35,055 nucleotides of DNA, from positions 1-35,055 of the forward strand of contig JAAAOQ010000124.1 in assembly GCA_009908845.1 (NCBI GenBank), written 5' to 3'. This document shows, piece by piece, positions 19,017-28,500 of this stretch; the stretch's first letter is position 1; every line of letters starts with the position of its first letter. The notes beneath the pieces were generated by a model. That model had not been told where the DNA came from. It saw only the letters and a list, made by a program, of their open reading frames with translations, and made no database searches. The DNA comes from Gammaproteobacteria bacterium (GTDB lineage: Bacteria; Pseudomonadota; Gammaproteobacteria; Chromatiales; Chromatiaceae). The translations under genes and the position numbers were made by a program.

Positions 19017-19802
19017 ATGGGCAACCTTCGACTGGCAACATCCCGGTTTGCGGGCGGTCGTGGCCTTCGGGGGTGGCGTCTGCTCGTGCTTCTCGGCTTA
19101 CTGATTGGCTGGCTTGGTGCCGTCCCGCTCGCCATCGCGCAGAGCTGGCGTGGTCAGTTGGAGGGTGGTCCGGAGATCATGGTTGATCCCGACACGCGAC
19201 GGGCGACAGGGGTGATCGACGGTGAGCGGCGCCCGCTCTGGGATGGCGTCCACAAGCTCGAGGACGGGTCCACGGTGATCGTGCGCGACGGGATCGCGGT
19301 GCCGACTGAGCCGATGTATCAGCAGTGGCGCGGACAGGCCGAGCCGGAGCCGGTCTTCGCTCGCCGTTATTGCAAGCAGCTCGTGCGCAAGACCTGTGGC
19401 TTTGATGATGCCTGCCGTTCATCGGCAGCCTGCCTGCGCGCGCGCGCACTACTCGATGAGGCGGCCCAAGATCGGCGCGGGCGCAGTGACTTCGACCGCG
19501 ATTCGGCACCGTCCGCAACCAATGATCGCTGTCGCGATGCGCTCGACGACCCGGAGTTTCCGGCCTGCTCGAGCATTGGCTCTGAAGCCGGCGACAGTCG
19601 TTGCCGAGCGTTGGTGGAGCGCACTTGTGGGGCGGACAATGCCTGCGCTGACTCGCAGGCCTGCGACGCGGCCCGTCAGCTCCAGGGGCTGGAGACCCAG
19701 GAGCGGCTCACCAATGCAGACCCGAGCGCGTTGAGTCAGACCGGTCGTCAGTGTCTGGAGGCAATGAACAACAGCTTCTTCGAGCCCTGCGAGCAGCGCT
19801 AG
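19017..19802 (+). CDS. secreted protein with a tandemly duplicated six-cysteine domain
   Basis: Signal peptide (WRLLVLLGLLIGWLGAVPLAIAQS). Two aligned blocks: CKQLVRKTCGFDDACRSSAAC-x32-CRDALDDPEFPAC and CRALVERTCGADNACADSQAC-x29-CLEAMNNSFFEPC. RBS-like ggagggg before ATG 19017. Confidence 0.8.
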   Translation: MGNLRLATSRFAGGRGLRGWRLLVLLGLLIGWLGAVPLAIAQSWRGQLEGGPEIMVDPDTRRATGVIDGERRPLWDGVHKLEDGSTVIVRDGIAVPTEPMYQQWRGQAEPEPVFARRYCKQLVRKTCGFDDACRSSAACLRARALLDEAAQDRRGRSDFDRDSAPSATNDRCRDALDDPEFPACSSIGSEAGDSRCRALVERTCGADNACADSQACDAARQLQGLETQERLTNADPSALSQTGRQCLEAMNNSFFEPCEQR

Positions 19803-19843
19803 GCCGGTGTCACCAGCCACCATCCGAGGGGCCCATTCTTCAG

Positions 19844-19958
19844 CCTAGAAACCGCAGTTGGACGGCCGTCACCCATGGGTGCGCTTCATGAAGCGCCAGA
19901 AGTGGAACCAGTGCAAAGGGTTGCATGCTGGGCTAAGCGGTCAACTGCGGTTTCTAGG
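19844..19958. mobile_element. 115-bp inverted-repeat (MITE/IS-remnant-like) element
   Basis: Perfect 17-bp terminal inverted repeats CCTAGAAACCGCAGTTG (19844-19860) / CAACTGCGGTTTCTAGG (19942-19958). Internal palindromes ACCCATGGGT (19871-19880) and GCGCTTCATGAAGCGC (19881-19896). Confidence 0.75.
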
Positions 19959-19994
19959 TTCAACGGTCTGCGGCGATCGGCCCCGTTTGGAGTG

Positions 19995-20013
19995 GGCCTT
20001 CCCTTGGAAGGCC
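19995..20013 (+). promoter_or_regulatory. stem-loop in the leader region upstream of the cytochrome c peroxidase gene
   Basis: GGCCTTCC-CTT-GGAAGGCC, perfect 8-bp stem with 3-nt loop about 60 bp before the start codon. Confidence 0.4.
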
Positions 20014-20071
20014 GCTTCCCGGTAATGGCCAGCAATAGCAATAACACCATGTGAGAGAGAGGAATCCGGCG

Positions 20072-21115
20072 ATGAAGATCACGACAATGTCGCTCGCGGT
20101 CACGTTCGCGTTGACCGGTCTTGCTGCCTCAGCGGATGAGGCTGCACTGCGCCAGAAGGCGATCGATGTCGGGCTCGAGCCCGTGCCCTATGGCCTACAG
20201 CAGGTTGAGGACAATCCGGTCACGCGCGAGAAGATCGCGTTGGGCAAGATGCTGTTCTTCGATCCGCGGCTGTCGGCGAGCGGCGTGATCAGCTGCAACA
20301 CCTGCCATAACGTCGGCACCGGCGGCGACGACAATCTGCCGACCTCGGTCGGGCATGGTTGGCAGACGGGGCCGCGCAATTCACCGACGGTATTCAATGC
20401 CGTGTTCAATGTCGCCCAGTTCTGGGACGGTCGCGCAGAGGACCTGAAGGCGCAGGCAAAGGGACCGGTGCAGGCGGGCGTTGAGATGGCTAACGAGCCC
20501 GAGCAGGTGGTCAAGACCCTAAACAGCATGCCGGAGTACGTTGAGCGCTTCGGTCTTGCCTTCCCCGGCGAGGAGGACCCAGTCACCTTCGATAACATGG
20601 CCAAGGCGATCGAAGCCTTCGAGGTGACCCTGGTGACGCCCAACGCGCCCTTCGATCAGTGGCTCGAGGGCAATGACGGTGCGATGAGCGATGAACAGAA
20701 GGCCGGTCTCGAGCTCTTCATCGACAAGGGCTGTGCCGCCTGCCACAGCGGTGTCAACATCGGCGGACAGGGCTACTATCCGTTCGGTCTGATCAAGCGG
20801 CCCGGCGCCGATATCCTGCCGCCCGAGGACAAGGGTCGCTTCCAGGTCACCGAGACCGCTTCGGACGAGTACGTGTTCCGGGCGGCGCCGCTGCGCAATA
20901 TCGCGCTGACCGCGCCGTACTTCCACTCGGGCCAGATCTGGGATCTCGAGCAGGCCGTTGCGGTGATGGGCACGGCCCAGCTCGGTACCCAGCTCTCCGA
21001 CGATGAAGCGGCCACGATTGCGGCCTTCCTCGAGGCCCTCACCGGCGAGCAGCCGACCATCGAGTATCCGACGCTGCCGCTGGAGACCGACGCGACGCCG
21101 AAGCCCCGCTTGTAG
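20072..21115 (+). CDS. di-heme cytochrome c peroxidase (CcpA/MauG family)
   Basis: Signal peptide MKITTMSLAVTFALTGLAASA; two CXXCH motifs (CNTCH, CAACH); LGKMLFFDPRLSASGVISCNTCHN; AAPLRNIALTAPYFHSGQIWDLEQAV. Confidence 0.95.
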   Translation: MKITTMSLAVTFALTGLAASADEAALRQKAIDVGLEPVPYGLQQVEDNPVTREKIALGKMLFFDPRLSASGVISCNTCHNVGTGGDDNLPTSVGHGWQTGPRNSPTVFNAVFNVAQFWDGRAEDLKAQAKGPVQAGVEMANEPEQVVKTLNSMPEYVERFGLAFPGEEDPVTFDNMAKAIEAFEVTLVTPNAPFDQWLEGNDGAMSDEQKAGLELFIDKGCAACHSGVNIGGQGYYPFGLIKRPGADILPPEDKGRFQVTETASDEYVFRAAPLRNIALTAPYFHSGQIWDLEQAVAVMGTAQLGTQLSDDEAATIAAFLEALTGEQPTIEYPTLPLETDATPKPRL

Positions 21116-21127
21116 CGGTCGACAAAC

Positions 21128-21150
21128 GGCGGCTGCGCTGCGCAGCCGCC
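21128..21150. terminator. hairpin between convergent ccp and ROK kinase genes, possible terminator
   Basis: GGCGGCTGCG-CTG-CGCAGCCGCC, 10-bp perfect stem just after the ccp stop; no T-tract follows. Confidence 0.45.
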
Positions 21151-21233
21151 TGCGCGTTGCCGCCGTTCCGTCCAACGTTGGGGGCAGGACGCGCCGAGCC
21201 GTTCAGTGCTTCAGGATCGGTCCTGTCTCGGAT

Positions 21234-22223
21234 TCAGCGCGAATAGCTCGGCATCGCGTCCGCGGGGTCTACGGCAGCATCCGGTCGTGCTGCGGTGGCC
21301 TCGGCCGGGTGCGCGCCGTCGCGCCAGAGCCAGGCCGCGCCGCGCACGCCGCTGGAGTCGCCGAAACATGGCGGGACGATCCGGGTGGCGAGCCCATCGC
21401 TGAAGGCGTGCGGCTGGATGCGCTCCGGGAGATTGGTATAGAGCCTTCGCAGGTTCGAGAGCCCGCCGCCGAGCACGATCACTTCGGGGTCGAGCAGGTT
21501 GATGACGCTGGCCAAGGCCCGGGCGAGCCGCCCTTCGTGGCGTTCCAACGCGGCCTCGGCGTCGCGATCACCCTGCGCCGCCGCGTCTGCGATCTCCTCG
21601 CCGGTCAGCCGGCGGCCGGTGCTGCGCTCGAGGTCGGCGGACAACGCGGGACCAGAGACCCAGGTCTCGACGCAGCCGCGCTTGCCACAATAGCACTCAG
21701 GACCGGGGAGTTCGTCCGGGGCAGGCCAAGGAAGCGGGTTGTGGCCCCATTCGCCGGCGATCGCGTTCGGGCCGCTGAGTAACTGTCCGTGCACCGTGAT
21801 GCCGCCGCCGGTGCCGGTGCCGATGATCACACCGAATACCGACGCGGCGCCGGCCGCGGCGCCGTCGGTGGCCTCGGAGAGCGTGAAGCAATCGGCGTCG
21901 TTGGCGAGCCGGACCGGGCGCCCGAGGCGCTGCGCGAGGTCCGCGTCCAGCGCGCGGTCATTGAGCCAGACGGAGTTGGCGTTTCGCACGCGGCCCGTGA
22001 ACGGCGACAATGCGCCTGGGGTGCCGACACCGACTGTTGTCTGGACGCCAAGCACTGATTCCAGCTCGGCGACGAGCTGAGCGATTGCATCGAGGGTGCC
22101 CGGGTAGTCGCCGCGCGGTGTGGCGATGCGCTTCCGCGCCAGCATGCGGCCGTCTGCGGCGAGCGCGGCGGCCTCAATCTTGGTGCCGCCGAGGTCGATG
22201 CCGATATGAACTGGCGCGCTCAT
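21234..22223 (-). CDS. ROK family sugar kinase (fructokinase/N-acetylglucosamine kinase-like)
   Basis: IGIDLGGTKIEAAAL; NDADCFTLSEA; GVIIGTGTGGGI; zinc motif CYCGKRGCVETWVSGPAL; EVIVLGGGLSN. Confidence 0.93.
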   Translation of the reverse strand: MSAPVHIGIDLGGTKIEAAALAADGRMLARKRIATPRGDYPGTLDAIAQLVAELESVLGVQTTVGVGTPGALSPFTGRVRNANSVWLNDRALDADLAQRLGRPVRLANDADCFTLSEATDGAAAGAASVFGVIIGTGTGGGITVHGQLLSGPNAIAGEWGHNPLPWPAPDELPGPECYCGKRGCVETWVSGPALSADLERSTGRRLTGEEIADAAAQGDRDAEAALERHEGRLARALASVINLLDPEVIVLGGGLSNLRRLYTNLPERIQPHAFSDGLATRIVPPCFGDSSGVRGAAWLWRDGAHPAEATAARPDAAVDPADAMPSYSR

Positions 22224-22251
22224 CGAGCCGATGCCATCGAGCCGATGCGGC

Positions 22252-23721
22252 TCAGCCCTTGAGCGGCGGTGTCTTCAGTCCGCGCGGGTTGGTGAAGCGC
22301 TCGTTCAGGTTCTGCACATAGGCCTCGCAATCATGCAGGACCTTCGACACCCGGCCTTCTGACCAGTCGTTCCAGCCCAAAGGCTTACCGGAGAAGACGG
22401 TGCGCCAGCTGCGCGTGTTGAGCTGAAACGCGTTCAGCACATCGCCGGGCAGGCGCTCATCGCGCATCTGCTTGCGCAGCCAGGGCAGTACGCTCAGCGC
22501 GGCGAGCTTGCGCACCCCGAGATGGGCGGCCACCAGCATGAGCACGACGACGAGCTCGGCGCCTTCGAGCCCGTACGAGATGCCCATCCCTTCGATGGCT
22601 TGCAGCCAGCTTGGCTGATAGGAGAGCCCCTCCCAGTGGCCGGCTGAGACGCTCCAGAACAGGAACACGATCACGAGCGCGATCAGGATGAGCCCGTCGG
22701 CGACCAGGGTCCGGCGGCGCCAACGGCGGACTGCGGTCTCGAGCAGCGGCACGGTCTCGTCGGCGAAGGTGGTGGCGGTATGGCGCAGCGAGGCGACGAT
22801 GCGATAGGCGCGCTCGATCTCGACCTGGTCCATGCGCTCGTAGATCTCATTGAGGTCCTGATCACGCTTGCGCTCGAACCGCTCGCGCTTGGCGCCGTCC
22901 TGAATCGAGGGGGCCGAGCCGCTGAACACCGTGTAGAAGCGTCCCGTGGTCATGCCCACCTCGCCCAGCGCACGGAGCCAAGCGGCGACGACATCCTCCG
23001 GGTTGTCTTCCTTGGCAGCCGTGTCGAGTTGATTCAGCACGTAGAGGAACTTGCTCGAGTCGGGCCGGTTCTTGGTCCGGACGACGAGATGCTGCAGCGT
23101 GTCGCGCATCGCGCCCGGTTCCGGATGGCGGGCGTCGAACAGCACCAGCACCAGATCGGAGAGATCGATCATGTGGTCGGTGATGCTGAGGATCGCGTCG
23201 CGCTGGGCGTCGGCGTCGAAGCCGGGCGAGTCGATCAGGATCTTGCCGCGCAGCCGGTCGCTGCAGCAGGTCTTGAGCTGCAGGTAGGCATCGATCCGCT
23301 TGCCTTCACCGCCCGCCACGCGCTCGATCTCGCGCGACATCTGGTAGAACGGAAAACGCGGGTCGGAGTCGAGCGAGACACCAGGTAGCGCGTGGCTGCG
23401 GCTTTCCGGGCTGTAGACGATGACGGTGAAGCGGTCGTCGACGGCCTGGTTGCCGGTGCGCTGAATGGTCTCGCCGAGGAAATCGTTGATGAAGGTCGAC
23501 TTGCCGGCCGAGAATGTCCCAAGTACCGAGATCAATGGCCACCACGGAACCTGACTTGCGAAGGAGCGGTTCTCGGGCAGGAGACCCATGTCGTAGGCGA
23601 CGCGGTCGAGGGTCCGGAAACTCTGCACCGTGTTGAGCAGGATCGGGTTTTCCTGCTCGAGGTGGGTCTCGAGGTCGTTGAGACGCTTCTGCACGCTTTC
23701 CGGACCGGCGGCTGAAGACAT
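22252..23721 (-). CDS. short dynamin-like GTPase with C-terminal membrane segments
   Basis: 489 aa; G1 GTFSAGKST, G3 DSPGFD, G4 LNQLDT; two hydrophobic stretches (LVADGLILIALVIVFLFWSVSA; LEGAELVVVLMLVAAHLGV). Confidence 0.87.
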   Translation of the reverse strand: MSSAAGPESVQKRLNDLETHLEQENPILLNTVQSFRTLDRVAYDMGLLPENRSFASQVPWWPLISVLGTFSAGKSTFINDFLGETIQRTGNQAVDDRFTVIVYSPESRSHALPGVSLDSDPRFPFYQMSREIERVAGGEGKRIDAYLQLKTCCSDRLRGKILIDSPGFDADAQRDAILSITDHMIDLSDLVLVLFDARHPEPGAMRDTLQHLVVRTKNRPDSSKFLYVLNQLDTAAKEDNPEDVVAAWLRALGEVGMTTGRFYTVFSGSAPSIQDGAKRERFERKRDQDLNEIYERMDQVEIERAYRIVASLRHTATTFADETVPLLETAVRRWRRRTLVADGLILIALVIVFLFWSVSAGHWEGLSYQPSWLQAIEGMGISYGLEGAELVVVLMLVAAHLGVRKLAALSVLPWLRKQMRDERLPGDVLNAFQLNTRSWRTVFSGKPLGWNDWSEGRVSKVLHDCEAYVQNLNERFTNPRGLKTPPLKG

Positions 23722-24242
23722 GAGTGCTGCTCCTGTCGGTGGGCTTCGTTGTCGTGAGGTGTCGCTGGCGTTAAAGCGCTGCCCGAATGCTGCTTCAGGC
23801 GCGCGGGTGTCAAGACCGAACGGCTGCGGATACTATACGCTTTGACCCAAGCCGGGTAGTGTGCGCGAGGCCTTTGGCCAGGTTTGACCGGCTGCTGTAA
23901 AGCGCTCCTTGGTCAAGGGCTTAGCGCTGCGCCGGGACCTCTTCGAGCCTGGTAGGGCCGTCGAATCGCCTTCGTCTAAGGGGCTGATTTTTTTGGGCTA
24001 AATGCCCGGCTCGCTTGATATCGCGCCGCGTTTTCAGGATACTCCGCGGCTTGGCTTATGTGCCGCCAGCGATAACGATCCAGACCGATAAGAACACACT
24101 CCGCGAAGGAGCTTGCACTGCGACATGTCCCTCGGCAACGGTTCATGCCGCGCGTTGATCCGGATGGCAGCGCGTGCGACTCCGTTTGTCCGCGCAACGG
24201 CGGGCCGCCGCCGACAATACAGCTCTTGGGTACCCCGGAAAC

Positions 24243-25442
24243 ATGGGAAATCTGACTATGCGTATGCTCTCGACAGGGCTCATCGTCACGGTGAGCGCCA
24301 TCATGTCCATGAGCGCCGTCCCGATCACGTCGGCGCAGCCGGTAGAGGATATCTATGTTGTCAAGCAGGCCGAGGGACTCCCGACGGTATCGGTCGGCGG
24401 CACCGTTGTTCCATACAAGGAGGTGACCTTGGCGGCGCAGCTTCCGGGACGGGTCGACTATCTGGCGGGGATCGAGGGCGACGCGTTCGAGCGCGGTGAT
24501 CTGCTGGTCTCGCTCGACGCCAGCGAGCTCAAGGCGAAGCGGGAAGCGCTGCTGGCCCAGTTGGCCAGCGCCGATGCGCAGCTTCGCAATGCCGGTGTGC
24601 AATACAGCCGCGAGCTCTATTCGCCGCGTGCGCGCCAATCACCGGGCGGTATGGCGGTGCCGAACCTGTTCGACCAGTTCTTTACGCGGCCGATGGAGGA
24701 TTTCATCGGTGATCGTGACGTTGACGCGGAGCTGTCCGCTGATCTGTTCGCATCCGGCACCCAGATCCAGAAGGCGCGTAACGCCCTCATGCAGCTCCAG
24801 GCCGAGCTTCGGGCGATCGAGGCGAAGCTGCGTGATGCCCGCTCGATCGCGCCTTTTGACGGCGTGATCGTGAAGAAGTTTATCGAGGCGGGTGATACCG
24901 TGCAGCCGGGCCAGCCGCTGCTTGACTATGCCGATGTCGAGTATCTACAGGTCGAGGTCGATGTGCCGGCGCGTCTGCGACCGGGACTGCGCGAGGGCGC
25001 GATGCTGCGCGCCGAGCTGGATGTGCCCGTGCGCGGCGCCGACAAGGGTGACGGCGACCCAGGTAACGTGCCGGTGCGTGTCGCCCAGGTGTTTCCGATG
25101 GCCGATCCGCAGCGCCATACCGTCAAGGTGAAGTTCGATTTGCCGAAGGGTGTCTCCGAGCCCGGGATGTACGCCAAGGTCTTGGTTCCTGATTTCAGCG
25201 CGCCGGCCCGCGTCAATCCGGTCATCCCGCGCACCGCCATCCGCTACAACGGTAGCCTTCCGGGCGTCTACGTGCTCGATGAGGAAGGTAACGCCCAGTT
25301 GCGTCTGATTCGCGTCGGCGAGCCCACCCCCCGAGGCGGTGTGACGGTGCTCAGCGGGCTGCGCGCGGGCGAGCGAATCCTCAGCAACCCGGGACCAGGC
25401 GTTGCAACAGGCTGGTCGCCGGACGACCGTTCGAGCCGCTGA
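24243..25442 (+). CDS. efflux RND transporter periplasmic adaptor subunit (membrane fusion protein)
   Basis: Signal sequence, biotinyl-lipoyl-like VGGTVVPYKEVTLAAQLPGRVDYLAGIEGDAFERGDLLVSLD; APFDGVIVKKFIEAGDTVQPGQPLLDYAD; adjacent RND permease. Start 24243 or 24258. Confidence 0.92.
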   Translation: MGNLTMRMLSTGLIVTVSAIMSMSAVPITSAQPVEDIYVVKQAEGLPTVSVGGTVVPYKEVTLAAQLPGRVDYLAGIEGDAFERGDLLVSLDASELKAKREALLAQLASADAQLRNAGVQYSRELYSPRARQSPGGMAVPNLFDQFFTRPMEDFIGDRDVDAELSADLFASGTQIQKARNALMQLQAELRAIEAKLRDARSIAPFDGVIVKKFIEAGDTVQPGQPLLDYADVEYLQVEVDVPARLRPGLREGAMLRAELDVPVRGADKGDGDPGNVPVRVAQVFPMADPQRHTVKVKFDLPKGVSEPGMYAKVLVPDFSAPARVNPVIPRTAIRYNGSLPGVYVLDEEGNAQLRLIRVGEPTPRGGVTVLSGLRAGERILSNPGPGVATGWSPDDRSSR

Positions 25443-25524
25443 AGCCGCCTGCTCTTGCCGGGGCTGGACATTGTGTCCGCAGCCCCGAACCCCTCTCGCC
25501 CGATCCTGACGTAAGAAGCTAACC

Positions 25525-28500
25525 ATGAGCCAGGACGACAGCCCCAGCACTGCTCCTCCGGAACAAGATCGCAATCTCGCCTCGATGGATGGCGATGCAC
25601 TCGGCCTCGCGGGTCGTACGGCCCGCTTCTTCATCCGCTCGCCACTTTCGCCGCTGCTCTATGTCGCGATGCTGATGATGGGTCTGCTCGGACTCATCGC
25701 GACGCCGCGCCAGGAGGACCCGCAGATCTCGGTGCCCATGATCGACATCATGGTCCAATACCCGGGGGCTGCGGCAGAGCAGGTGTCGAACCTCGCGATG
25801 CAGCCGCTCGAGCGGATCATGAGCGAGATCCCGGGTGTGAAGCACGTCTACTCGGCGGCCCAACGCGGACAAGGGATCGTCACCGTCGAGTTCGAGGTCG
25901 GCGAAGAGATGGGGCCGTCGCTGGTCAAGGTGAACGACAAGATCGCCTCGAACATGGACAAGATGCCGCCGGGGGTGATGCCGCCACTGGTCAAAACCAA
26001 AGGCATCGATGACGTGCCGATCGTGACCTTGACGCTCTGGTCGAAGGACGTCGACGGCAACGGCCGGCCGGATGTCGACGACGGACAGCTGCGGCTGCTG
26101 GCGCAGGATGTGCTGCAGTCGTTGAAAGAGGTCAAGGACACCGGTAACGCGTTCATCGTCGGCGGTCGGCGTGAGCAGATCACCGTCGACGCCTATCCGG
26201 AGCGCCTCTCGGGCTATCGCATCAGTCTTGACGAGGTCGCGAGCACGATCCGGGCGGCGAACGCCGAGACGACTGCGGGCGGGGTTGAGTCGAGTGGCTC
26301 GCATTTTTCGGTGACTTCCGGATCGTTCTTGGAAGGCCCCGAGGATATCGAGCGTTTGGTCGTGGGCACCTACAACGAGATCCCGGTCTACGTCCACGAC
26401 ATCGCCCGCGTCCGCCAAGGCCCCGAGGACGCCGACCAGCTTGTCGCCTATTACACCGGACCGGCCTTCCATGGGGATCAGAGCGCCGATGGCGCGCCGG
26501 CGGTGACCATCGCGGTTGCGAAGAAGGAGCTGACCAACGGTGTCACCGTTGCCAACGCGATCCTCGAAAAGGTCGAAGAGATCAAAGGCGATCGTATCCC
26601 GAACAATGTCGAGGTCAGCGTCACCCGCAACTATGGCGAGACCGCCGACGAGAAGGTCTCGGAACTGATCTTCAAGCTCTTTATCGCGACCTTCTTCGTG
26701 TTCCTGTTGGTACTGGCTGCCTTCCGGGCGTTGAAGCCGGCCATCGTGGTCATGCTGGTGATCCCGGTGGTGCTGCTGATGACCATCTTCATGGCCTGGA
26801 TCACCGACTACACGATCGACCGTGTCAGTTTGTTCGCACTGATCTTCTCGATCGGCATCCTGGTCGACGACGCGATCGTCGTGGTCGAGAACATCTATCG
26901 GCGTTGGCTCGAAGAGGGCCGCACCGATGAATATACCGCGGTCGACGCCGTGCGCGAGGTCGGCAACCCGACCATCCTCGCGACCTTCACCGTCATCGCC
27001 GCGCTGCTGCCGATGGGCTTCGTCAGCGGCATGATGGGCCCGTACATGGAGCCGATCCCGGCATTGGGCTCAGTGGCGATGCTGATCTCGCTGTTCGCGG
27101 CCTTCGTGTTCACGCCCTATCTCGCGATCTCGAAGTGGCTGCGGCCGTCGATGCGCTATCTGGAGGTGGCCGAGAAGCGCGAGCATAAGGAGGCCGAGAA
27201 CCTCGAGCGGCTCTACGTCGGCATCCTGACCCCGCTGATCGAGAACAAGACCAAGCGCTTGATCTTCAAGCTCGTGCTCTGGGGTGCCTTCCTGTTCACC
27301 CTGACCTTCTTCTACTTCAAGTGGGTCCCGGTGAAGATGCTGCCGCTCGACAACAAGCCCGAGTTCTCGGTTGTGCTGGACATGCCCGAGGGGACGGCAT
27401 TGCCAGTGACGGCTAACCTGGCGCACAAGATGGCCGAGAAGGTCCGTACCATGCCGGAGGTGACCGCGATCCAGCTCTATGCTGGTACCGCGCGGCCATT
27501 CGATTTCAACGGGATGGTGCGTCACTACTATCTGCGCTCCGACCCCTGGCAGGGGGAGCTGCAGGTGCAATTGACCAACAAGCATGACCGCGAGCGCACC
27601 AGTCACGAGATCGCGGTCGAGGCGCGCGAGCTGCTGAAACCGCTGGCGGACGAGCACGGCGCGCGGATCGCGGTGGTCGAGATGCCACCAGGCCCGCCGG
27701 TGCTGCAGTCGGTCGTCGCCGAGGTTCACGGGCCGAGTCCGGAGGTCAGACGCGCCTTTGCGCAGGAGCTGACCGATATCTTCTCGCAGGCCGAGAGTAC
27801 TCGCGATGTCGATAACTATCTGCGCGAGTCGTTCGATTACTGGCGTTTTGACGTCGATACCGAGAAGGCGGTACGACGCGGCATCTCGGTCGATGGGATC
27901 AACCGCAATCTGACCATGGCCCTTGGCGGTTCAGAGATCGGCGACGTCAAGATGCGCGCAGGGCACGAGCCGGTGAACATCGTCGTTCAGGTTCCGCTGG
28001 CCGAGCGCTCCCAGATCGACCGACTCGGTGATCTGCCAATCCGCTCCAGCTCCGGTGTCACCGTGCCGCTGCGCGAGCTCGGTGATTTTGAGCGGGTCCC
28101 GGAAGAGGCGATCGTCTATCGCAAGGACTTGCGCGGCATCGAGTATGTTGTTGCCGATGTCGGCGGCACCCTGGCCGCGCCCGTGTACGCGATGCTGCAG
28201 ATCGAGAAGCGGATCGACGAGATGGGCTATGTCGCCCCTGATGGCGTGAAGCCGGAGTCGCACTGGCTCGGCCCGCCGCCGTCAGATCAAGTCTCGTCGT
28301 TCGAATGGGGCGGCGAATGGACCGTGACCTACGAGACCTTCCGAGACATGGGCGCGGCCTTCGGTGTGGCCCTGGTCCTGATCTACATCCTGGTGGTCTG
28401 GGAGTTCGGCAATTTCCGCATCCCGCTCGTGATCATGGCGCCGATCCCTTTGACGCTGCTTGGGATCATCCCAGCCCATTGGGCTGCCTTCGAGCTCGGT

